A stretch of DNA of 64,000 nt from Chara braunii (Eukaryota > Streptophyta > Charophyceae > Charales > Characeae). How positions within the stretch are numbered: position 1 is the first letter of the stretch; each line of letters starts with the position of its first letter. The notes beneath the pieces were generated by a model. The model was not told the DNA's origin, made no database searches, and worked only from the letters and a program-made list of their open reading frames with translations. The position numbers and the translations under genes are program-made. The DNA is taken from NCBI GenBank assembly GCA_003427395.1, contig BFEA01000186.1, positions 55,691-119,690 on the forward strand, in the 5' to 3' direction. Shown piece after piece: positions 46,478 through 57,732 of the stretch.

Positions 46478-47180
46478 TCTCAGTCGGATTCAACGAGCCT
46501 ATCTGATCAAAGTTTCCTTGCAGAAGCGTATTGACGAGGAGATACATCCCTCTCATCAATTCCTCGTGTTTCTCTACCTGATCTAGTCCTTCCTCTATTA
46601 TTCTCACCTCCTCCATCAGACTATGCGTGCCTGCCAGTGCCAATTTCATCATCCATTGGACATCTTTGCTGCCCCATGGATCTTCCTCTTCGAAAGGCTT
46701 GAGCACCAGCTCCGCCTTCTGTTCATACCCATTTGGCGCATGCCAGATAGGATGACCAACGCAGCTAGGCACTCGTGGGGACCATTCATTGATGTGAAGA
46801 CGGATGTCCTCTTCCTGATCCAGGAATCCATCAACTGCAGGCATGTTCTCTACTGCCTCCCCCTCTTGCTTGTCCCAGTTGATACGGCTCAGTCCGTCCG
46901 CCCTATTCTCATTCCCGGGAATCCGTTCTAGCTCAAAATTAAACATCCAGATCATCCAGATGTACGTAAGTCATCTGGCAACAGTCGGATCCGATGGAAC
47001 GTAATTCCTCAAGGAATAAGCTAGTGCAGTCGGGTCCACTCTCAATATGAACCTCCTACCAAAGATGTACTTTCGAAAAATTCGCAAGTAGTGAAGGACG
47101 ACGAGAGTCTCGCTCTTGAACTGAGAGTAGTTTCTCTCACTCGTACAGAGAGTTCGGCTCTCAAATCGCAGCAGCGGCGA
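46347..47180 (-). pseudogene. RNase H and acidic linker of element 2
   Basis: Minus strand. It begins abruptly with LLRFESRTLCTSERNYSQF and ETLVVLHYLRIF, then FILRVDPTALAYSLRNY. TGA at 46,971-46,973 replaces the Trp of ARWLTYIW; a 9-bp duplication gives IWMIWMF. NRADGLSRINWDK closes the domain. Residues before FESRT (about 60-80 in element 1, including the first catalytic Asp region) are deleted at the RT junction near 47,175. A 180-residue acidic linker leads to integrase, ending EEGEIKEVFHAEEYNG, which element 1 matches closely (EEGEIKEVFHAEEYDG). Confidence 0.85.
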
Positions 47181-48390
47181 AATTCTTGACAAAGGTCCTC
47201 GAAAACCCACACGTGTCGAGGAAGCTTCTAACATCAGTTATCGAGTGGAATGGTCCTGGCCACTCAATAATCTTGTCCGTCTTCTTTACATCCGACCGAT
47301 GACTTTTCTCACTACAGACGAATCCCAAGATAGTAGCTTCTCTCATCCAGTGTCTGGATTTTGCCACACTTTCAGTGAGGTTATGCTCTTCAAGCAGATT
47401 CAGGACTTTCTCAAGGTCCTGAATATGTCTCCAGACAAAGCGCCTCACTCCCGACAAGATTTCGTCATTCTCTTTCACTGTTGGCCCCTTCACTGCCAAA
47501 TCATCGATATATGGTTGTGTGATATGCGGGCTGACCGACTGCATGGCCCGAATCATAGCACGCTGAACCATTGCTACCATGTTGGTCCATCCTTGTGGAG
47601 CCACATTCATATGGATTAGCCCTCGAGGCGTATGCATTGTCGTCACTAGTCTGTCTGGCGAAGAGACCAGAAATTGGTTTATCTGGAGTAAAGGTCTATG
47701 AGTGAGATTATAGGTCATCCAACACATGATTCTGACAGCGCATCCGCAGTAAAGGTCTATGAGTGAGATTATAGGCCTTCCAACACATGATTCTGACAGT
47801 GGAGTAATCTACCACCTTCTTCTCTTCGTCAGGATTAGGATACCGCGCCCCTCTCAAGTTCCATGGTTCGTGCGACACGGTATGGATGCGGATCATAGGA
47901 ATCTTGTCCACATCCAACCTGTCGCGCTCCTCATCGCTAAACGCATAGGCGCGATGCCTCTTCTTTATTAGTTCTATCATTAATGTTCTTTCCTAAGGCA
48001 GTAGGAAGTCAGACTCTCCTATTATCAACTTCCCTCCATTCCCTTCGTTGGTCCGGCATAGTCATGCTGAGGCATTCTCCTTCATTTGCCGTATCAAACC
48101 TCGCTCCCGTTTGTAGTACACCTCCCCATCTTCGGTAACGAGGACGGGAACTGGGCGGCACTTTTTGTCTATCGTCTTGTACTGCCTTTGGGAACCTTGG
48201 TTGGGCCGTCCCTTAAAAAAAATGGCTTACAACTTGTGCTTGCATTGGTGTCGGTTCCTCCTCCCACCTGGAAGCCGATATACCAACTCCAACTCCCCAG
48301 CCTGGGGGCATTCCAGGACCTGTTCCCTCAGTGCCTGGATGATGTCTGGATCCGCCATCTCGTGTATGACCACTATATTCATGGCCTTAT
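47161..48390 (-). pseudogene. Reverse transcriptase of element 2, rearranged
   Basis: Minus strand, three frames. The upstream part includes EMADPDIIQALREQVLECPQ and DGEVYYKRERGLIRQM; then IELIKKRHRAYAFSDEERDR and ARYPNPDEEKKVVDY, the N-terminal part of RT. The active-site half reads TTMHTPRGLIHMNVAPQGWT, MVQRAMIRAMQ, TQPYIDDLAVKGP (YIDD catalytic motif) and TDVRSFLDTCGFSRTFVKNF. Between these halves the expected palm motif A (D-L-x-x-G-Y region) is missing and replaced by a 60-bp tandem duplication (47,689-47,748 and 47,749-47,808). The frame then runs directly into a truncated RNase H. Inactive. Confidence 0.85.
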
Positions 48391-48921
48391 TCACGTTCGA
48401 CAAACTGAGGGAAATGCCTCGACTCTTTCTTCTTCCTCTGGTTCCATAAGGAGCCTCCGACGCTCGTCTTCTGGCTCCTCGATTGTGAACGAGTCAGGAT
48501 TGGGCCGGTTCCTTATACTTTGCGGCCCTGTATTCCTATAGGTGATTACTTCGTAGTTTCCGCAGATAGGATCACACATGATTAGGATCAGAGTTTCATC
48601 GTGCTTGTTAAACATCAATGTCTTTGTCCTGCATAAGAAAGATTTTCCCAGAAGGATTTCGTGGTCCACGTCAGGCATTACGAAGAAGCAAGCTTTGGCT
48701 TTTACTCTTCCAACCCCGATAAGTACATTCGAAGTTGTCCCGCAAAACACTGCCTTGCAGCTAGCTCCATGTAGGATGCCGCAATCAGAACGGTTTATCT
48801 CTAGTCCAAATCTAAGCTCGTCAGCTTCGCGGATAATGTTCATCTCTACTCCCGTATCCACCATTGCTGCGCACTTGGAGCCCTTTACCACCAAATCCAC
48901 CATACCACAGGCTACACACTT
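48391..48921 (-). pseudogene. Aspartic protease of element 2
   Basis: Minus strand, same frame as the Gag C-terminal part. KCVACGMVDLVVKGSKCAAM leads into VDTGVEMNII, the retropepsin active site (DTG), followed by VLIGVGRVKAKACFFVMPDV and DHEILLGKSFLCR, the flap and C-terminal ILG motif. It ends in EPEDERRRL before a frameshift to RT. A TGA at 48,922-48,924 interrupts the junction with Gag where a Trp is likely (MD*KC). The protease would cut the Gag-Pol polyprotein. Confidence 0.88.
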
Positions 48922-48924
48922 TCA

Positions 48925-51263
48925 GTCCATCTTTGTCCCTATCTCTGCCCATTCCGCCTCTTTGGGCTGAATCATACTCTGATGGACGCTGGGCACCAGG
49001 CGCCGAGACAATCTTCCCTTCAGTCCGTCACGGAGCTTAGGGGCTGATGCCAAAATTTCCTTCAGGGTCATAAGGTCGTTGTGACCCTCCAACAACCTAT
49101 CGATTACCCTTTCCACGTCGAACCCTTCTTCCAGCTGGACCGCATACTTCTTCTTTTTGGGCGGCACATCGTGCAGGATTGGTTCGGCTTCCTCTCTGGC
49201 TTCTCTCTTTCTGGCCCTTTGCTCCGCCCTCTTGTCTTCCCCTTGGCGCAATCTTTCGTCCTCTTCTTCCTCCTCGTCATCATCCTTTACCTCCACGGCT
49301 TCTTTCCTCTTCTCTGGCTCAGGCTCTTTTCGAGGAGGCTCTTGGCTTGCACTAGCCTTAGCATGGCCTCTGGTACGAGCAGCCTGCGCCAGCCTCCCTT
49401 GCGTCGTAGGGGGTCTAGTCATCATCGCCGACCGCGGGCCTGATCCCACGGTGGTTACCCCGGGTCGCCCTGGCATCGACTCTGGGCCGGATTCGTAGAG
49501 GAAGACCTTAGGCATGTTAGCCCTCCATTCCTTCACTTCTTCGCAAAGGTCCACCAACTTATGTTGGCATCTCCCCACCTTTCCCAACAGGTCTTCCATC
49601 TTTCCCAGCAGGACTCATGCGGGCTCTACTTTCTCCTCCTCATTCTCCTCCTCTGACTCAACGACTATGGGCTCTTCCTTTATATCTCCTGCACGTAGCC
49701 TCTGGGTCACCTCGTCATCACTTCCCACTTCTTCCACCCTAATCGGTGGATTCTCTTTCTCCTGCCATAATTTGAATGTGGCAGGCGGCGCTTTCCGTGC
49801 AGCTACCCTTCTTTGGGCTTCCGCCCTCACTTCACCAGGGACCTTCCTGTTAATATATTCCCCGAACTGATCATATATGTCAGATCAGTCTCACTCTCTC
49901 ATCTTCCCGCCTTGTATTGCAGAACCGTATGGTATGACCTTACTTGTCGCAGTTTTGGCATATGGCGGTTCTCCAATCAAAACGGGTTCTCCCGCTTCCC
50001 TGGCTCCCTTGACTCCCTTGATTTCCCTGGCGTTGGTAACCTTGGTTGTCCCACTGACCTCCTCGGCCACCGCCATTTCTGCCACGTCCTCTTCCACCGC
50101 CTCTCCCTCCATTCCCCTGATTTGCCTGGCCTTGATTACCTCCACCTGCCACACTACCTTGTGAGCTAGGTGCGGGCGATGGAGGTGGCGGCATGGGTTG
50201 GGCCTGAGCGGCGGGGTAGCTTGGAGGCGACATACTTGCTTGGGGCCCAACGTATGGTAACATCTGCCCGGGCGGAGCCGGACTTCCCGATGGTATAAAA
50301 GTATTGTACATAGGCCATGGCCACTTGCGAGGGTCCCGCACTACTTGACGGGGCCGACACGCTTGGCGGTGTGACTACCACTGTTTGGGGCATCTTCCCT
50401 TTTCCTGAACCTTGCCCCCCCTGGGCTAAGTTGCGTTGCTTGCGTAGCGCCTTCGAGAGGTGTTGAGGCACAGGCTCTTCTTCTTCCCACTCCTCACGAA
50501 CGGCTTCCTCCACCACTTGATCCTTTCCTCTTCCTTGGACCGCCGTCACTACCTTTTTGTATATTACCACATCTTTTTCATAACCCAGTTCTGCCAGTAC
50601 GTCAGTGACAATCCGTCTTACTCGTAGGGTCTCAGACGCTGTGGCATCCCTTTCCTTTTTCTTACGTCTTTGAAGGCGCATCTGGTATTGTTCCACCTCG
50701 TCCAGACTTCCTTCTGCCACGCCTTTGTCAATAGTGGCCCATGTGAGTTTCTCGCTTCCTCCTCCATAGCTTGTCAGTTCTGCAGCTTCCGCAGCGGTGA
50801 GCAGCTCCAAAAAAATAGCGCATTGGGCTTCCTCTGAGATGCCATAAACTTTTCTCGCCTTTTTCTTAAATTTTTGCACGAACGCCCCCACCGTGGTGAA
50901 GTTGTCTTTGTTCATGGCCTCTAAATCCGTCGTGGTTAACAGTCCATCGCCCAGCCTATACTTTCTCTTCATTCCATCCTTGAATCTGGCCCAGCTCCCG
51001 TTGGCCGCCCTTATAACTTTTTTCACCTCTTGATGGTGGATATGAAGCACATACTTCAGGATGCGTTGAAATTTCACCTCGTCCGGTAACCCCATCAAGG
51101 CTTGCGCCACCAGGTCCAGCCAATCAGAAACTCGTTCCCCATTGAAGTGGAAAGTATTGATTTTGGGGACATTACTCGACGTCCTTTCCCGCTTATCCAC
51201 TGCCTCAATGAGGTCCTCGAGCGTCAGGACCTTCCCCTCGCCATCTGCTATAGGCCCTGGCAT
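48925..51263 (-). pseudogene. Gag of element 2
   Basis: Minus strand. It starts MPGPIADGEGK at 51,263. Capsid block: INTFHFNGERVSDWLDLVAQ, then ANGSWARFKDGMKRKYRLGD and VGAFVQKFKKKARKVYG. A frameshift near 50,330 leads to a Pro/Gly/Gln-rich tail with RGG-like repeats and the zinc knuckle CQNCDK-stop-GHTIRFC (CX2CX4HX4C with a TAA at 49,940-49,942 inside it). Another shift near 49,900 enters an acidic region (EEENEEEKVEPA), then a coiled-coil-like part, and EEGFDVERVIDRLLEGHNDL and LSRRLVPSVH before the protease. Element 3 keeps a relic of the same capsid at 7.5-8.2 kb. This is the normal Gag; element 2 has a second gag-like ORF after integrase. Confidence 0.85.
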
Positions 51264-51643
51264 TTTTGCGGGCTGTCTTTACTCGCCTTTCCCTGTTTTA
51301 AGAAAACCCCATCACCTCATTCAACAGTTCGATCCTATCACATTTCACATCAGACCTCTACTATACTAACTCATGGCCTGGACCTAACAGGTCCTACCCT
51401 TTTTCCATTCCAATATAACTTATTTTAATAAGCCTTATTTCTCCCTGTAGTGTCTCCTTCATAACTTTCTAGCCCAAGCAATTAATCAGACCAGAGATAG
51501 AGTTTATTATATTAATAACTGTTATTTTATCATAAATAGCTCGGCAAGACATTATGTATTTCGTCTTTCCACATATGCCTATTTTCTCTCTTAATCTTAT
51601 GCCCAGATGTCGTTCCACCAGGGACAACGGTAGGCTTCCGTTA
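51264..51643 (-). other. Leader of element 2 between primer site and Gag
   Basis: About 380 non-coding bases between the primer-binding site and the Gag start. By family knowledge packaging signals lie here; none is recognisable, and the AACTTA hairpins are not in this leader but in the LTR. Confidence 0.6.
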
Positions 51644-51661
51644 TCCCCGGCAACAGCGCCA
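51644..51661 (-). other. Primer-binding site, tRNA-Asp type
   Basis: The plus strand reads TCCCCGGCAACAGCGCCA, which is the 3' end of plant tRNA-Asp including CCA with a single change (family: AACGGCGCCA). On the minus strand this is the primer-binding site TGGCGCTGTTGCCGGGGA, two bases after the LTR end at 51,664. It fixes the orientation of element 2 and the inner end of its 5' LTR. tRNA-Asp-type sites are also known in the plant Athila and Tat lineages. Confidence 0.88.
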
Positions 51662-52669
51662 CCTGTCGAGCGCATCGATCCGGCACCGCACGAGACAGCG
51701 CGGGACCCTCCCGGTCGCATCATGCAGGAGTTGGTCTAAACCTTAGTCGCGAATGTACATGGAGCTTCCGAAAGCCACTCCAGCCGAGTGCGCCAGCCAT
51801 ACCTCTTGCGAGCCCCTTTGACAAGATAGTGCCTACGCGAGGCACGACTTACCTCCACCTTACGGGAGTTGTCACCTCCCTTCGGTGGGCGTATCCCCGC
51901 CGAGCTACCAGTCCACAGTACGAAAGTTGATCGGTTGCAATCGTAGAGGTGGACCAGTCGAGGGTGTTTTTTGGCCAAAATTTGGGCAGCACTAGACTTC
52001 TCATGTTTTTTCTAAGTCAGATATGAACTCAGGAAACAAGACATGAGTTCAACTAAGACAAAATTTAACTAACTCTTTAGATTTGTAGAAATTTCGGCAG
52101 CACTTCCCGTAGAAAAGGTATTATTCCAAAATTTATACAAAGTTGAATTCAGAATCTAAAATGACTTTGATTTTTCAAGGTCTAATTTTGTCTAACTCCT
52201 TGAATTAACAAAAATTTGGGCAGCACTCCCTTTAGAAAGGGAGGTGTTCCAGATTTTTAGTGAGCCAAAGAGTCAGAAAAGTTAAAAAAAAAATATATAT
52301 ATATATATAACTAACTCCTTGGTTATGTAGAAATTTCGGCAGTGCTTCCCGAAGAGAAAGTGGCTTACCAAGATTTATAAAAGACCAAGTAAAAATAAAA
52401 GATCCCAGAAAATGCAGAAATTGACCTAAGTAAAAAGAGTTAGCTCAGAAAATGCAGGAATTTGAAACTAACTCCTACGGCTCTAGCACGTGGCGAGCAT
52501 CTAAAGCAACTACCTGTCAAACTAAAACTCAGACCAAGTAGTAAGCTCACTCAGTCACATGCAAGACCAAACCACAAAGGTAAGCACTCTCACCATCCCC
52601 AAGTCAACCTCTATAAACATAATTCGTAATCTTTCAATGATTTATCCCTTTATTCCCAGCTTACATAAG

Positions 52670-53860
52670 GCATAAAGCTAGGCCACCCAAACTTATGGGA
52701 AACTACGTATCTCAGCCAGAATATACACAAACACTGGGCACAACAAACCTGCCTAGCTCGGCCAGAATATACACAAACACTGGGCACAAAGACTTTTATC
52801 TTCTTTGAGCACATGACAAGGCCACCCTAGTCACTCTTAACTGTTTAAGTATCCAAATTATATATAATTGTCTTCGCTTAGTCTTATAAGGTAGCATATG
52901 ATCGGACCGATCAACTTAGATCGAGGTCCAACCTGCCTCTTCTTACCACATGTTTATTCTTAAGTAATACTCTCTTCAGTTATGATAAGCTATAGTCAGA
53001 CCATCCAAACTTATGGAAAAATGTCTGACTAGCCTGTTCATAAGTGATATAATATAAAATATAAGCAATTTCAACCTTCAGGTTCTAGTTTGTGCATGGC
53101 TTCAGACCATACCTCCAACTTGAAAGCCGGTTAACCGAGCGCTCATTTTTCACCTCAATTTATAAGAAAATCATAAGGTCATTTCAAACAAACCCCACAC
53201 CAGTGTATAGAGTGCACTTCTTACTAACATACTATTAAAAAAAAAAAAAAAAAAAAAAAATCACCTCAAAAGTGCATTTTCAGGCAATTTCGCCAAAAAA
53301 TATTTCATCGAAATTTCAGGATTTTCAGGATGATCAACAACACAAATCCTACTAACCCTAATGACACCAAATTTGAGACACAGCAAGTTTGTCAAAAAAC
53401 AAAAATAGGCAGGAACAAATTTCCAAAAAAACACAAAATTTGACCCCGAAACCCTAATTTCAGGATCAGTCATGGTTACTAAGGGCCGAAAAGTAGGGGT
53501 CCCCGTTAACCTCTTGTGCAAAACTTATGGGAACCTGTCCGATCTGTTGTCAAAATCCTCCCTCACAATGAGACAAAGAGGGTCAGAGTCATCCAAACTT
53601 ATGAAAAAATGTTCATCCCTCTTTCAGAAACTAAATAAACATTTAGAAAACCGCAAAGAAAGAGGGCGACCAAGCCATCAAAACATATGGAAAAATGCTT
53701 GATCCCTGAAAACACAATCACAGTCAGCCCTCACAAGTCAAAGCAACCAGACCACCCAAACTTAGGGGAACCTCTCTGGTTCTTCAGATAATCCAAAAAC
53801 AAACATAGCACTGGGCCCTCCAAACTTATGGAGATTCTCTCAGCCTTCCTCCCAGATGCA
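52670..53860. repeat. Array of covarying hairpins with AACTTA loop, copy C
   Basis: Same array as in copy B, split by an insertion. The best unit has AGTCAGAC (52,994-53,001) pairing over all eight bases with GTCTGACT (53,023-53,030), an inner TCCA/TGGA stem and loop AACTTA at 53,008-53,013. Another has GGACC-GATC (52,904-52,912) pairing with GATC-GA-GGTCC (52,919-52,929) around the same loop. Some units are better paired here than in copy B, so B has decayed at those places. Confidence 0.85.
53119..53519. mobile_element. 0.4-kb insertion with inverted GGTTAAC ends in LTR copy C
   Basis: Copy B reads continuously (CCTCCCAAACTTATGGG) where copy C is interrupted by about 400 bases. The insert's left end has CTTGAAAGCCGGTTAACCG and its right end read inward has GCACAAGAGGTTAACGG, an imperfect inverted repeat. 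AA is present on both sides. It contains a run of 24-26 A at about 53,237 and no gene. Possibly a small nonautonomous DNA transposon; the family is unclear. Confidence 0.5.
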
Positions 53861-54647
53861 ATCCCACAATCTACTTTCATTCAAACAACAAAAACTGAAA
53901 CTGACTTTACACAATCATTTCTTTATTTTGTCTTGATTGTCTCCTGAAACTCAAGCTGAAGATCAGAGTAGGGATGCACATAGTATATTTAGTCAAACAT
54001 AACAAGGAATACAGGTAAAAGTTATAGGTGAGTTTATAGAAGGAAAGCAAATGGTTATCTCTCAGTTCCCTTCCCCCAGAACTCCTCCAGAGTTCCAGCA
54101 GAGCTCCCGCAATCGGTGGGCTGACTCCCCACAGAGTCTTGCTGTGGTCCTACGGGTTGCAATCCCGCCTGCCGCCCTCCTCTCAGAATCGGATTAGACT
54201 TCGACTTAGAAAGGCAGAATGAGGGGTCTGAGACTGTCGAGATACAAGAGGGGGACAACTCAACTCTCAGGAGAGGGTCTTGTTATCTTCCATCGCCTGA
54301 TGGCCCCGCAATGGTGGCTTAGTGCAGCAGCAAGCCAGTCAACTGAAGTCAGACACCAGTCGTCGACTCCCCGATGACTCCCCCGCCTTCCAACAACGAC
54401 TTCAAATAACTAAGCTCCTCCCGCATCTCAGCAAGGGCCCTTCCTCAAAGACCTCAGCCCTTCGTTCTTCGGTTGAGAGGCTGCATTTCCCGTAGCTCGT
54501 AGGTTGCAACTCCGGCCAGTGACATGAGCAGCGCATCAGTCAAACAATAAGCTTGCAATTGTGTCGTTGGTCTGTTACCAACCCCTCGCAACAGGGTGAT
54601 TAACACACCATCCAACAGTGTAAATCCACGACAAACTGGTGGATCTA

Positions 54648-55575
54648 CAAGAAACCAACAACTGCAGCTTTGAAAGAAAACTGCAATACTCGAACTTTGA
54701 GCAACAGTCACTCGATGGTTCTGCCTGTATAGGCATAATCTGCCAATCAGATGCTATCACTCGGACCAATCAAGCAAGCCTTCAGCCCAGCGGCTAGCCC
54801 TTCTTTACTTCCATCTGAACGAGCACAATCGGCAACGAAACAACCGAAAGGCGGCGTGAAGATATGCTCCAGTTTCGACTGTCGAGCAAAACCGAATGAG
54901 TTCCTTCGCTGGAGTACGAAAACGTCCCCTTGCCAGATCAGTACTTAGCCCGCAGCCAGACTCCCGCCACCTGCAATAGTCGGGTGGGTAGCATCAGGCG
55001 AGGTCCCTCACTTTCAATCGCTCTGATTGCAGACCAGTTATTAAAGAGCAAATTCCTAATCTCACGCTGGCTCCTCTCCCCCTCTCCAATCAATAGAACA
55101 ACTAATATCCGAATAAATCTACCGCTGATAGCTGGCTAACTAGATCAAAATCTCCCTAACTCCTTTCCTTCTTCCCCCAATCTCATTCACCTTCTTCGCT
55201 ACTTCGTAGGTAAACATCCCGACTGCAATCCCAAGAAGGTAAGTCCCCTTTTTTCCACTTACACCTTCTTCATTCCCTATCGATTGGTCATACAAGATCT
55301 GAGTGAACTTCTCGCATGCGATCGGAACTACGCTTCACTCTTCCAAACACGCGCGCTGAGGAGCGAAAAAGGGTCCTTTTCCATCTATAGGATGGACAAG
55401 CACGCCGACCAACAAGTAACTCTCCCTCACGTGGCTAGCTCCTCCTTGCTACCTTTGTCGGTAGGGTGAGCACAACCGAATGAACCTTCCCCTAAAACGC
55501 GAGAGGATACATTTGGCCCGCTGCAGTAGATACGCGCTTCCTTCCCCACGCGCAACTCCAGCACTTAGTATCGTT
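54648..55575. repeat. 928-bp block identical to 37,671-38,598
   Basis: Partner of the block in LTR copy B. The first differences outside are at 54,647 (A versus G at 37,670) and 55,576 (T versus C at 38,599). Confidence 0.85.
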
Positions 55576-56567
55576 TAGTCTACTATCCCAATTCAGTTTC
55601 TACCGTGGTCAGCTATCTCGCAGTGCCTGGAAACCCCCTCTCAGCTTCCTACCTTGCTCGATCCCTCATAGGAGCGAGCAGGATACCTGATTTCAGCTCC
55701 CGTTTCCTCGTTCTTCTTGATTCCGCCGCGCACTACTCTTCCCATTTACCTATCTCCCTACTAATCCATCATTAATCCTAACACCTCCACTAGCTTCTCC
55801 CAATCTAGAAACCTCAGTTCAGAGCTCCTCCGTGCCTAAATCCGATGGCAAGTGTGCGAGCATCGGTTCTCCTCTCAGCCATATCCGCGCTCTCGATAAC
55901 TTCCGACACTCCTTCCTCTATCTACCTAACTAACTATTAACTTTCGGACTAAACTGACCTCGGAAATGGGGACGCCGCACCCCAAAACCCTGGGGATGAG
56001 TCCTCGTTCACTTGCTCTCGTCAAAGGAAGGACGAGATAAGCGATTTCTCGATTCCTCCTTGCTCACTCCCTCCGTCGCCGCTCTCGTTTGTATCCGACG
56101 TGAAAACGCGCCCAAATCCCTTTATCTTTCCCATTCCCGACTCTTGTGTCCTCTCTACCCTCATTCCGACTTCCTTCAGCCAAGTCCTTTTGCTCCCTCT
56201 GCTACGCAGCTCTAGTCAGCAGCGACCTTCGTCACGCCCGGCTCATCAGAATAGTGACGACTGATAGCACATTCAGACGACTTCAATTCTCTCGGGGGCG
56301 GCTTCGAAGGGAATGTGCCGATGAGTTTGTTCGATTAGCCTGCCGCCTCGTATACCCAGGCCTGACGACGAATTCGTACGGTAGCGCCCCCGCTGCCCAA
56401 CCCAGTGGCCACCGGCTGGTCTCCTGGCCGACCGGATAAACTCGGTCCTGCTAATGCCAACAAACCTCCGGCCGGTATCGCCCACCTACTGTAGCAGGTA
56501 TCCCGCCTACTGGCTGGTGCGGCTCCCTCATGTTCCCTCGTCAGAGGCTTGAGCACATGCGTGGCTG

Positions 56568-57025
56568 CCACATGGTCCCCCGCGAATACAATATGCCCCC
56601 ACACGACCCCTAACCGAAGGTTATCAAGAATACCGACCTCTTTTGTTCCAAGTACATTCACCACGCAAGCCCCGACCGCGCCCTGTTCTCAACAGTGGCG
56701 TGATAGGGGACTTTCGCCAACATCATGAACACGCAGACCCGTCCAACGAGTCGCGCTCTCAAGATCCTCGATTGCCGTGGCGGCCGCTGAACCCGGCCAC
56801 ATGGTCCCCCGCGAATACAATATGCCCCCACACGACCCCTAACCGAAGGTTATCAAGAATACCGACCTCTTTTGTCCCAAGTACATTCACCACGCAAGCC
56901 CCGACCACGCCCTGTTCTCAACAGTGGCGTGATAGGGGACTTTCGCCAACATCATGAACACGCAGACCCGTCCAACGAGTCGCGCTCTCAAGGTCCTCGA
57001 TTGCCGTGGCGGACGCTAAACCCGG
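56568..57025. repeat. 229-bp tandem duplication in LTR copy C
   Basis: The segment starting CACATGGTCCCCCGCGAATA occurs twice in direct succession with only a few differences. Copy B has it once (about 39,593-39,820). The duplication therefore arose after the LTRs separated. The open frames at 56,643 and 56,872 are repeats of each other for this reason. Confidence 0.85.
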
Positions 57026-57732
57026 CGTCACGTCCAAGTCAAAGAATGTCGGACCATAAAAATAGTATTATTGAAATAATAAAACATTGAGAAACTTTTT
57101 AACTATGCGATGACGATGGACGAGGGAAAAAGAAAGTGTTAGTACTCTGTTCTAACGCCGCCGACGACAAAACCAAGGGGAATAGCCCCGTCGGGCCCTC
57201 AACCCCTCCGTCCCTTTGTACTATTCTGATATCCCCGCGTCGTCGCCACTTAATCTTGATCCCTGAATCTCTCTGATTAAATGCCGACGTGACCTCCAAT
57301 AATACTAGGTCCAAGGTTGAGTCAAACTTTGATGGGTACCTAAATAAAAGAAACAATAGTGCGCAACGCGCAGACCTAACCGAAGCGTTCTCAGAAATCA
57401 CATCGTTGTCGATGCCGCCCTCCGTATGCACGCACAAGTCACAGGTAGACGGACCAATTAAGAGACAAAAGCCCTTTGTACCCTAGATAATAGACAAAAT
57501 TTGGCCGGCGACCAACGCCGGCTTCCACAATCATCAATCAAAAGAAAAAGGATCTTGTGCGCCTCAAATCTGTGCGCCCACACATTCTCTTTTCTCATCA
57601 ACCAATCAGTCAACGTAAACCTCAGACACTGCCACGCCTCGAGCGGTATTCCCTAAAGCTTAAATCAAACTTACTTTCTATTGTTCGCAAAAAAACAGGG
57701 CGGATACCCTTGTAAGGGTATTCGCATCGACA

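Larger units (their letters stand above)
51664..57732 (-). mobile_element. Giant LTR, copy C: 5' LTR of element 2
   Basis: Starts TGTCGAGCGCATCG next to the primer site and ends CATCGACA at 57,732, where similarity to copy B also stops. Length 6.07 kb. Relative to copy B it has an internal deletion at about 51,967 (B 32,430-34,040), lacks the transposon at B 34,263, and has gained a 0.4-kb insertion (53,119-53,519) and a 229-bp tandem duplication (56,568-57,025). Outside the identical block it differs from B by several percent. The five bases outside each end of the element (ACTGT before 32,127; CCGTC after 57,732) do not match, so no target duplication is left. Confidence 0.85.

Noticed and set aside
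51644-51661. Possible tRNA-Asp gene
   Set aside because: Only the last 18 bases with CCA are present, directly next to an LTR end; it is a primer-binding site.
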